Of a stretch of DNA of 5,954 nt, positions 1-4,683 are shown one piece after another. A program made the translations under genes and the position numbers. Within the stretch, counting starts at the first letter, position 1. Each line of letters opens with the position of its first letter. The DNA comes from Candidatus Hydrogenedentota bacterium (lineage in GTDB: Bacteria; Hydrogenedentota; Hydrogenedentia; Hydrogenedentales; CAITNO01), in assembly GCA_011046175.1 (NCBI GenBank), contig DSBB01000422.1, positions 1 through 5,954 on the forward strand, read 5' to 3'. The notes under the pieces are model-generated. The model searched no databases and was not told where the DNA came from. It saw nothing but the letters and a program-made list of their open reading frames with translations.

Positions 1-22
1 ATTTCGGTGGGCTGACATGTTG

Positions 23-37
23 CGGCCTTTCAGGCCG
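23..37. other. Short GC-rich hairpin near left edge
   Basis: CGGCCT and AGGCCG form a perfect 6-bp stem with a TTC loop. No T-run follows on the plus strand, so it is not a convincing intrinsic terminator as it stands. It lies in the 370-bp stretch before the metal permease gene. No coding region can be supported in that stretch. Open frames across it are short, lack ribosome binding sites and run through the tandem repeat. Function is unknown. Confidence 0.3.
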
Positions 38-173
38 GATGCATGTTATGAAAATCCGCAAGAAAGCACTTGGTTTGTTTTGGACAGCACTGAGTATTTT
101 CCAAGGCTTTCGAGCATAGCCTTTGATTTACTTAACAACTTATTTTGGACAACACGGATTTCTATTGTGTTCG

Positions 174-273
174 ATTGTACTTCGCTCAAGGCCAGGTTGT
201 TGGGGGCGTCATTGACGGGGCGCATTGTACTTCGCTCAAGGCCACGTTGTTGGGGGCGTCATTGACGGGGCGC
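174..273. repeat. Tandem duplication of a 50-bp unit, each copy carrying a palindrome
   Basis: Two adjacent 50-bp copies (174-223 and 224-273) start with ATTGTACTTCGC and end with TTGACGGGGCGC. They differ at a single base, G195 versus C245. Each copy contains the 11-bp palindrome CGTCATTGACG (207-217 and 257-267), with 5-bp arms around one central base. The pair ends about 100 bp before the start of the metal-efflux permease, so the palindromes could be paired operator sites. That role is inference. The near-identity implies a recent duplication or maintenance by selection or slippage. Two units only, with no spacers, so this is not a CRISPR array. Confidence 0.85.
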
Positions 274-316
274 GCGGGGGAGTAAAAGGCGCTGTTCCGG
301 TGTTTGTGCTATAAGG

Positions 317-361
317 GTTATGCGATAACGCAAGGGACGCTGTGGTGGTCCCGTTGAACGG
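317..361 (+). promoter_or_regulatory. Cluster of small dyads just upstream of the permease start
   Basis: Two short perfect palindromes sit within 55 bp of the permease ATG: GTTATGCGATAAC at 317-329 (5-bp arms, 3-bp centre) and CCGTTGAACGG at 351-361 (5-bp arms, 1-bp centre). A TATAAG hexamer at 310-315 resembles a -10 box, but I find no acceptable -35 hexamer 16-18 bp upstream, so no promoter is claimed. GGGAC at 334-338 can also pair with GTCCC at 348-352. These may be operator sites or leader structure for a metal-responsive gene. The regulator is not identifiable from sequence. Confidence 0.3.
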
Positions 362-370
362 ATAGCGCTT

Positions 371-1654
371 ATGGACATGGTTGTTCCGTTGATATCGGCA
401 TGTTGGCTGGTCTTGGGGCAGATGGCGCCGTATCTGCTCTTTGGTTTTCTGATGGCCGGAGTCTTGTCGGTGGCGATCACGCCGGAATGGGTGGAGCGTC
501 ATCTTGGCGGGCGCGGGTTTGGCCCGGTGTTCAAGAGTTCCCTGTTTGGCATTCCGCTGCCGCTATGTTCCTGCGGGGTGATTCCGGTCATGGCGTCCAT
601 CCGACGGCATGGCGCGGGGCGCGGGGCGACGGTGGGCTTCTTGCTTTCGACGCCGCAAACGGGGGTGGACTCCATCTTCGCCACCTATGCGCTGTTGGGG
701 CCGGTGTTGGCGGTGTATCGTCCCCTGGTGGCGCTGGTCACAGGCGTCGTGGGCGGGCTGGCGGCGCAGGTCTTCGACCCGGACCGGAGTGGGGGAGAGA
801 CCGATGCATCGGGTGTGCCCGCCTGCACGGCATCCTGCTGCAGTGATGGGCCGCGCCGGGGTCTTGTGGCGCGCGCGCTGGAGTATGGCTTTGTCACCCT
901 CTCGCGCGATATTGCCAAGCCGCTGTTTGTCGGCATACTGATTGCCGGCGCGATGTCGGTCTTTATCCAGGAAAATTTCCTGTCGGCATATTTGGGGGGC
1001 GGGTTGGTGGCGATGCTGGTGATGATGGCGATGGGCATTCCGATTTACGTCTGTTCCACCGCATCCATTCCCATCGCGCTGGGTTTTATGCATATGGGCG
1101 CTTCGCCGGGGGCGGCGCTTGTCTTTCTGATCTCCGGACCGGCCACGAACGCCGCGGCGATTTCGGTGGTGTGGCAACTGCTGGGCCGCCGGACCGCCAT
1201 AATTTATCTGGTTACAGCGGCGCTGGGCGCGTTGTTGGCGGGGATTTCGTTGGATGCCTTGTACAATTACCTGCCGCCGGCAATGGTTCCCATGGCGCAT
1301 CACGCGGAAGCGCACGCGTCGGGTTGGGTGGGGAATGCCAGCGCCGTCGCTTTGCTGATTATCCTGCTGGCCAGCCTGCTCGAAAAGCGACCAGCCGTCG
1401 TAAAAGGGGAGACCGCCGGTAAGGAAGGCGTATCAGCGATGACCGACCGCATTATCATTCGCATTTCCGGCATGACATGCAGCCATTGCGTCAATACCAT
1501 AGCGCGCGCGTTGCGGCAGACGTCGGGCGTTCGTGAGGCCACCGTAGATTTGGACAGCGGGCAGGCCGTGGTTTCCGGGGAAGACTTGGACACGCAGACC
1601 TTGCTCCATGCAATTCGTGACCTCGGCTATGAGGCCTCATTGGCGGACTCCTGA
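371..1654 (+). CDS. SO_0444-type Cu/Zn efflux permease with C-terminal HMA domain
   Basis: This predicted 427-residue inner-membrane transporter belongs to the ArsP/DUF318 permease superfamily and most resembles the SO_0444-type Cu/Zn efflux branch. The two permease halves are visible. The first carries LCSCGVIP (C66, C68) and STPQTG (93-98). The second carries IPIYVCSTASIP (C228) and GPATNAAA (256-263). Many hydrophobic segments run from about residue 5 to 335. The loop between the halves has C152, C156 and C157, and a later loop has H310, H311 and H315; both could be metal ligands. Residues 359-424 form a heavy-metal-associated domain with GMTCSHC (C370, C373), as in CopZ and P-type ATPase N-termini. 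The likely role is export of copper and/or zinc, with the HMA domain delivering or sensing metal. ATG 371 is the first in-frame start after a stop at 326; its ribosome binding site is weak (CGGA at 359-362). Family call is firm; the metal is inferred. Confidence 0.9.
   Translation: MDMVVPLISACWLVLGQMAPYLLFGFLMAGVLSVAITPEWVERHLGGRGFGPVFKSSLFGIPLPLCSCGVIPVMASIRRHGAGRGATVGFLLSTPQTGVDSIFATYALLGPVLAVYRPLVALVTGVVGGLAAQVFDPDRSGGETDASGVPACTASCCSDGPRRGLVARALEYGFVTLSRDIAKPLFVGILIAGAMSVFIQENFLSAYLGGGLVAMLVMMAMGIPIYVCSTASIPIALGFMHMGASPGAALVFLISGPATNAAAISVVWQLLGRRTAIIYLVTAALGALLAGISLDALYNYLPPAMVPMAHHAEAHASGWVGNASAVALLIILLASLLEKRPAVVKGETAGKEGVSAMTDRIIIRISGMTCSHCVNTIARALRQTSGVREATVDLDSGQAVVSGEDLDTQTLLHAIRDLGYEASLADS
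1421..1441 (+). promoter_or_regulatory. Possible internal ribosome binding site and start for a stand-alone HMA chaperone
   Basis: AAGGAAGG at 1421-1428 lies 10 nt before an in-frame ATG at 1439-1441 (codon 357 of the permease). Initiation here would give a 71-residue protein consisting almost exactly of the HMA domain, ending at 1654. It would be the size of a soluble CopZ-type copper chaperone. The position, in the linker just before the domain, is what makes it suggestive. E. coli copA is known to make a separate HMA chaperone from the same gene by frameshifting. Internal initiation here is inference only. Confidence 0.25.
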
Positions 1655-1677
1655 ACAAACAGTTGCGAACTGGGCAC

Positions 1678-1702
1678 TCCTGGCGCCTTTCAGGATCTTT
1701 TT
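1678..1702 (+). terminator. Candidate intrinsic terminator after the permease
   Basis: TCCTG (1678-1682) and CAGGA (1691-1695) form a 5-bp stem with an 8-nt loop. The stem is followed directly by TCTTTTT (1696-1702). This lies 24 bp after the permease stop codon. A second small hairpin, CAGTT/AACTG at 1660-1672, precedes it. The stem is short, so termination may be inefficient. From about 1703 to 1861 I see no gene or clear signal apart from a small dyad (ACCAGT/ACTGGT, 1808-1824) and a tandem 9-mer (1845-1862). Confidence 0.4.
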
Positions 1703-1844
1703 CATCGCACGTAAGCAATGTTCATGCATCAACGTGTTATGCGGGTACGCTACTGTGTGAACGGGGGATGGGGGACGACTTTGCCCGGTGCTGCGTTGGG
1801 CTGCGCGACCAGTACAGGACTGGTGTGCTTCGGCGTGCGTTCAG

Positions 1845-1862
1845 GCAGGCAGTGCAGGCAGT
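1845..1862. repeat. Tandem 9-bp repeat GCAGGCAGT x2
   Basis: Two exact copies of GCAGGCAGT (1845-1853 and 1854-1862) lie side by side, preceded by another partial CAGGCAGG. They abut the left arm of the inverted repeat upstream of the promoter for the small GspF-like gene. This may be slippage-derived sequence or part of an upstream regulatory region; no function can be assigned. Confidence 0.5.
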
Positions 1863-1885
1863 GTGTTTGTATTGCAGATTACAAA
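1862..1885 (+). promoter_or_regulatory. 8-bp-arm inverted repeat, candidate regulator binding site
   Basis: TGTTTGTA (1862-1869) and TACAAACA (1878-1885) are perfect inverted arms separated by 8 bp. The dyad ends four bases before the TTGACA hexamer at 1890. That spacing is typical of an activator or repressor operator abutting the -35 box. It lacks a following T-run on the plus strand, so it is not a terminator. No regulator gene lies in the window, so the bound protein is unknown. Confidence 0.5.
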
Positions 1886-1889
1886 CAGG

Positions 1890-1918
1890 CCTTGACAGAA
1901 GCAAAAGGAATCTTTAAA
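1890..1918 (+). promoter_or_regulatory. Sigma70-type promoter for the GspF-like small gene
   Basis: A perfect -35 hexamer TTGACA (1890-1895) is followed by a 17-bp spacer and TAAACT (1913-1918), which matches four of six -10 consensus positions. Transcription would start near 1925 and give a leader of about 125 nt before ATG 2050. This is the clearest promoter in the window. Confidence 0.65.
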
Positions 1919-1924
1919 CTACAT

Positions 1925-2052
1925 TCTGGTTTATCGGCAAATTGAAAAGTGGCTTGAAAGAAGCCCCGTCACGGAAACTTTCCGCTCGGACGGAATCACT
2001 CCTGTTCATGCGTACTCATTACGCCGTTCCGAGTCAAGGAGGTTCAGTGATG
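1925..2052 (+). promoter_or_regulatory. Structured 5' leader able to mask the ribosome binding site
   Basis: The predicted untranslated leader contains four alternating complementary blocks: CGGAAA (1972-1977), TTTCCG (1979-1984), CGGAA (1991-1995) and TTCCG (2027-2031). Two mutually exclusive folds follow. One is TTCCG-CTCGGA-CGGAA (1980-1995). The other is CTCGGACGG (1985-1993) pairing with CCG-T-TCCGAG (2024-2033), a 9-bp stem with one bulged base that ends 2 nt before the ribosome binding site. The loop segment ATCACT (1995-2000) is also complementary to AGTGAT (2046-2051), which spans the start codon. The adjoining CCT (2001-2003) complements AGG (2040-2042) of the ribosome binding site. 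This could allow translational control, but it resembles no riboswitch class I know. The pairings are seen in the sequence; regulation is inference. Confidence 0.35.
2036..2042 (+). promoter_or_regulatory. Consensus ribosome binding site fixing the start of the small gene
   Basis: AAGGAGG lies 7 nt before ATG 2050. It is the strongest Shine-Dalgarno sequence in the window. It selects the internal ATG over the in-frame upstream TTG at 1942, which would add 36 residues unlike any GspF N-terminus. Confidence 0.85.
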
Positions 2053-2238
2053 CCTGTCTTTGAATACACCGCAAGTTCGCCGAACAAAGAAGGCCATGTG
2101 GAGACGGGGCGGATTGTGGCGCGCGACAAGATTGACGCGTTCGACAAACTGAAGCGCCACGGTCTGCAATTGATGAAGTTGAAGAAAATCGAAGGGATTT
2201 CCGCGATTTTCAAGCGCATGAGCGCCGATATCAAGTAG
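2050..2238 (+). CDS. Orphan small protein resembling the N-terminal domain of GspF/PilC
   Basis: The 62-residue product begins MPVFEYTASSPN, followed by GRIVARDKIDAFDKLKRHG and then QLMKLKKIEG. This matches the pattern at the start of GspF/PilC-type inner-membrane proteins of type II secretion and type IV pili: an M-x-x-F-x-Y-x-A strand, a G-x-I/V-x-A/R strand, a helix with L-x-x-x-G, then a hydrophobic/basic strand. Full GspF proteins are about 400 residues with two T2SSF membrane domains. Here the gene stops after the leading segment, with no membrane helix and a short basic tail. The next gene converges after 30 bp, so no lost remainder lies downstream. Its own promoter, consensus ribosome binding site and possible terminator argue that it is a live small gene, not a fragment. 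It could be a soluble partner of a secretion or pilus system. Function is unproven. Confidence 0.75.
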   Translation: MPVFEYTASSPNKEGHVETGRIVARDKIDAFDKLKRHGLQLMKLKKIEGISAIFKRMSADIK

Positions 2239-2256
2239 TATCGCAGTGTTTTTTTT
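2226..2256 (+). terminator. Possible terminator of the small gene
   Basis: CGATA (2226-2230) can pair with TATCG (2239-2243) across the stop codon. An uninterrupted run of eight T follows at 2249-2256. The stem is only 5 bp and five bases separate it from the T-run, so it is a weak candidate. The T-run in the 30-bp gap between convergent genes is the main support. Confidence 0.35.
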
Positions 2257-2268
2257 AAGGGGGACACG

Positions 2269-3063
2269 TCAGGGCGGTCCGGAAATCCAAGGCGCATCAG
2301 GGTCGGGCACAGCGAGCGCCACGGCCAACACATCCACCAGTGCAGCACCTGCACGCCGCAACGCGGCGGCGCATTCCGTCGCAGTGCCCGCGGTTGTCAC
2401 CACATCATCAATGAGCAGCGCTGTTTTTCCCTGCACGGCATCGCCGGAAACGGCGAATGCGCCGCGCACGTTGGCATGGCGCTCCGGTCCCTTGAGTTTG
2501 CTCTGGGTGCGGGTGGGGCGAATGCGGCGGAGCGATTCGTCCAGCCGCGCACGCGGGAATGCGGGCAGCGCCTCGCGCGCCAGCAGCCGGGATTGGTTGA
2601 AACCCCGGTCCCGTTCGCGGACCTTATGTAAGGGCACCGGGACAATCAGGTCATAGGATTCCACATCCAATTCCCGCTGCGCGAAGTCCAGAATCAATGC
2701 GCCCAGCGGCTTGGCGAGCCGCTCGCGTCCGGCGAATTTCAGGAGTTTCACCGCCGCTTCGACCGCGCCTTCGTAGCGGGCCGCGCCATAGATGCGCCGG
2801 ATGTGGCGGTTGGGTTTTTCCCGGCACTCGGCGCAGGGATAATTCCCCGGCATGCCAAAGCCTGCCAGCCCGGGATGCGGCTTTCCACAACAGATGCAGA
2901 AGGGCCGTTCGATGCGTGGACTGGATTCCCAACAGTGGGCGCAAAAATATCCGTTTTCCTCTGAGAACAGCCGTTCACCGCATTCCTTGCAGAATATCGG
3001 GAAGATCAGGTTCTTGACGGATGCGGCCCAATCCGAAACCCATTCCGGCCATTGCGCCCGCAT
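2269..3063 (-). CDS. comF: ComF-family phosphoribosyltransferase-like protein
   Basis: The 264-residue protein has the two-part ComF/ComFC layout. The N-terminal zinc-ribbon region has paired cysteines C25/C28, C41/C44, C56/C59 and C77/C80. The C-terminal type I phosphoribosyltransferase domain has YDLIVPVPLHK (137-147), RGFNQSRLLA (153-162), RTQSKLKGPER (185-195) and the PRPP-binding loop LLIDDVVTTAGT (216-227). ComF proteins support DNA uptake in naturally competent bacteria, but they are also widespread elsewhere, and their substrate is not settled. The start at 3063 was chosen because it lies 16 bp after the upstream gene's stop, with AGAGG at 3074-3078 as a modest ribosome binding site. 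A longer frame reaches 3141 but would overlap that gene. Probably co-transcribed with the secreted protein upstream. Competence as its job here is inference. Confidence 0.92.
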   Translation of the reverse strand: MRAQWPEWVSDWAASVKNLIFPIFCKECGERLFSEENGYFCAHCWESSPRIERPFCICCGKPHPGLAGFGMPGNYPCAECREKPNRHIRRIYGAARYEGAVEAAVKLLKFAGRERLAKPLGALILDFAQRELDVESYDLIVPVPLHKVRERDRGFNQSRLLAREALPAFPRARLDESLRRIRPTRTQSKLKGPERHANVRGAFAVSGDAVQGKTALLIDDVVTTAGTATECAAALRRAGAALVDVLAVALAVPDPDAPWISGPP

Positions 3064-3079
3064 GGCGAAAGAGCCTCTA

Positions 3080-4498
3080 TCATTCCGGGCGGAGGATGTG
3101 AACGCTCTGCGCGGCGAGGCCCATTGAGATCGCGCCGTCATCCACCGTAACCCGCCGCCCGCTGTCTATTTCTTCATAGATGGTTCCATCCGGCGCGCCC
3201 AGACCGCGCAGCACATAGACCAGCGGGTCCGGGCACTCGTTGACGATAATCAGCCAGACCTTATCGCCAACCTGCTTTGGCAGGACGTGAATAGTCCGGT
3301 CCACGGATCCGAAGGTTTCCTTGACTTCGACATGAATGCCGATGGGGGCGTCATGTGCGGACAGGACGGGCTGCAGGGCGCGCAATTCGGCGGCGAGCCG
3401 CATCAAATCCTGCCAGAGCGTCGAATCCTTCTCGATGCTGGCGGTTCCCCAATAGAGGATGCCGCGCGCGCCGCGTGCGATGGCGTCATAGGCCATGAAT
3501 CGGGATTCTTCGTAGGTGGGACGGCGCAGTTCCCGGCGCTCCGCCTCGCTGCGCTCCGGTTGGATGTCGCCCCAGCCGAACCCCTGCAGAACCATCCATA
3601 CAGGCTTGCCTGGCGCGGCCTGCTGCATCCTTCTGGTGTAGGCGCCCACGGCGGCGAGGCTGCGCTCGGCAAGGTCGCTGTGGCCCACTTTCGGGGTGAA
3701 AGGAATGGGATAGATGTCGCAACCCACGATGTCCGCGCCCTGGTTGAACATGGCCAACTGGGCGATTTGGTTGCGCGGCGCATGATTCATCCAAACGGGA
3801 TGGTCGGGATCAATTTTCCGCAGGAGTTTGTAGCCCGCTATCATGCCTTCGCAGAGTTTTGCGGCGCGCGCAGGCGCATCGGCAAGCCCGTAGCCGGGGC
3901 GGGGGGAATATTCGCCGAGAGCGCTCCACAGCGCATCCGCGAGTGGTTCGGCTTCGTCATACAGGGCCAACCGCTGCAAGCGCCGCACTTCCGCCAACTG
4001 TCCCCGCAGTTCCCGTTTCTGGTCTTCGTCTTCCAGTGCATTAATCTTTTCCGTCAGACGTCGCGGTTCTTCCCCCGTGCGCCAGAGGATGGCATTGTAC
4101 CAGCAATTCCACAGCGCCTCGTCCGGCACTTCCCACACCAGCATCGCGGGATGCGCGGCAAAGCGCTCCACCATCGAATGCAATGCGGCTTCGCGTTCTT
4201 CCGTCTTCTCGCTGAGGTCAATCGCGTAGCCTGCATTGATCCACGCCCACAGGTTTTGGGCATGTACCCGGTCCAAGGCGGCTTCATTTGCGGAGACATA
4301 CACCAGATTGAAACCCGACTCCGCCGCCTCCCGAAGCACGGCGTCGTCCGAAGGATTCTCATACAAACCCAAAATGAATACCCGCTCTCCGTCCACGACC
4401 GCCATCCGGTCCTCGGCGATGTGGAAGGTCGCCGCAGCAGCGGAAAGCGCGCCACACAGTCCAAGCGCCATAGACCCAAGTGTTAATTTGCCATACAT
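3080..4498 (-). CDS. Secreted glycoside-hydrolase-like TIM-barrel protein
   Basis: The 472-residue product starts with a Sec-type signal peptide (hydrophobic 5-23, likely cut after the A-rich stretch at A23). The rest reads like a clan GH-A (beta/alpha)8 barrel with a C-terminal beta domain. Visible strands include VFILGLY (40-46), FNLVYVSAN (63-71), MLVWEVPDE (119-127), HPVWMNHAPRN (233-243), DIVGCDIYPIPF (256-267), KPVWMVLQGFGWG (298-310) and GILYWGT (346-352). A charged helical insert spans roughly 143-195. About 385-472 looks like a beta-sandwich. At the usual Asn-Glu acid/base site the sequence has D126-E127. At the expected nucleophile strand it has Q305 rather than Glu. It may be a divergent hydrolase or a non-catalytic carbohydrate-binding barrel. 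GGAG at 4507-4510, 8 nt before the ATG, supports the start. Exact family not recognised. Confidence 0.8.
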   Translation of the reverse strand: MYGKLTLGSMALGLCGALSAAAATFHIAEDRMAVVDGERVFILGLYENPSDDAVLREAAESGFNLVYVSANEAALDRVHAQNLWAWINAGYAIDLSEKTEEREAALHSMVERFAAHPAMLVWEVPDEALWNCWYNAILWRTGEEPRRLTEKINALEDEDQKRELRGQLAEVRRLQRLALYDEAEPLADALWSALGEYSPRPGYGLADAPARAAKLCEGMIAGYKLLRKIDPDHPVWMNHAPRNQIAQLAMFNQGADIVGCDIYPIPFTPKVGHSDLAERSLAAVGAYTRRMQQAAPGKPVWMVLQGFGWGDIQPERSEAERRELRRPTYEESRFMAYDAIARGARGILYWGTASIEKDSTLWQDLMRLAAELRALQPVLSAHDAPIGIHVEVKETFGSVDRTIHVLPKQVGDKVWLIIVNECPDPLVYVLRGLGAPDGTIYEEIDSGRRVTVDDGAISMGLAAQSVHILRPE

Positions 4499-4522
4499 AA
4501 GCGGTTCTCCATTTTCTTCAGG

Positions 4523-4535
4523 CCCATTCTATGGG
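4523..4535. other. Small hairpin upstream of the secreted-protein gene
   Basis: CCCAT (4523-4527) and ATGGG (4531-4535) form a perfect 5-bp stem with a 3-base loop. It lies in the leader of the minus-strand secreted-protein gene, 12 bp upstream of its ribosome binding site. I could not identify a convincing minus-strand promoter between 4499 and 4683, so the gene may be read from upstream or from a non-sigma70 promoter. Confidence 0.3.
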
Positions 4536-4581
4536 TGTTGTTCCGCGAGTTCCAGTTTTTGCATGGGAATGCTATCTGTTT

Positions 4582-4609
4582 TTTGGCAGGCTGAAGCCTG
4601 TACTCCAAA
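4582..4609. repeat. REP-like intergenic palindrome
   Basis: CAGGCTGAAGCCTG (4587-4600) is a palindrome with 6-bp arms around GA. It is flanked by an outer pair TTTGG (4582-4586) and CCAAA (4605-4609), with an extra TACT on one side. T-runs lie on both outer sides (around 4579-4584 and 4610-4614). The shape resembles dispersed extragenic palindromes that lie between genes in many environmental bacterial genomes. It could also slow transcription between the radical SAM gene and the secreted-protein gene. On the minus strand the stem is followed by A-rich sequence, so it is not a standard terminator for that direction. Confidence 0.5.
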
Positions 4610-4640
4610 CTTTTTCCCGTCGAATTCCATATGCCCTGTT

Positions 4641-4670
4641 GTCCTTTGTGTCGTTTTCGTCCTTTGTGTC
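4641..4670. repeat. Direct repeat of a 12-mer, 18-bp period
   Basis: GTCCTTTGTGTC occurs exactly at 4641-4652 and 4659-4670, starting 18 bp apart and separated by GTTTTC. It lies 14 bp downstream (minus-strand sense) of the radical SAM-DUF2344 stop codon. It may be part of a dispersed low-complexity intergenic repeat family. No function is assigned. Confidence 0.7.
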
Positions 4671-4683
4671 TCTGATTTGGCGA

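Noticed and set aside
17..265. 82-codon open frame at the left end, and a 23-codon frame at 48-119 (start MKIRKKALGLFW)
   Set aside because: Neither has a ribosome binding site. The longer frame is translated through both copies of the 50-bp repeat in different frames. The short one looks signal-peptide-like but ends at once, so it is at best a leader peptide or remnant.
174..273. CRISPR array
   Set aside because: There are only two directly abutting units with no spacers, no leader and no cas genes.
563..1315. 250-codon open frame antisense to the metal permease
   Set aside because: It is rich in Arg, His and Gln with no domain pattern, as expected from the complement of a hydrophobic membrane protein gene.
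1663..1945. Overlapping open frames of 75-84 codons after the permease
   Set aside because: They have odd composition and no ribosome binding site, and they run through the candidate terminator, the inverted repeat and the promoter.
1942..2049. N-terminal extension of the GspF-like gene to a TTG start
   Set aside because: The extension does not resemble GspF. The family's typical M-x-x-F-x-Y start and the AAGGAGG site both fix ATG 2050.
3064..3141. Longer start for the ComF protein
   Set aside because: It would overlap the upstream gene by about 60 bp, and the added residues are not ComF-like.
3287..4486. 399-codon open frame on the plus strand, antisense to the secreted protein
   Set aside because: Its predicted protein has no recognisable motif. 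It is the GC-driven shadow of the opposite gene, which has a signal peptide, a ribosome binding site and barrel motifs.
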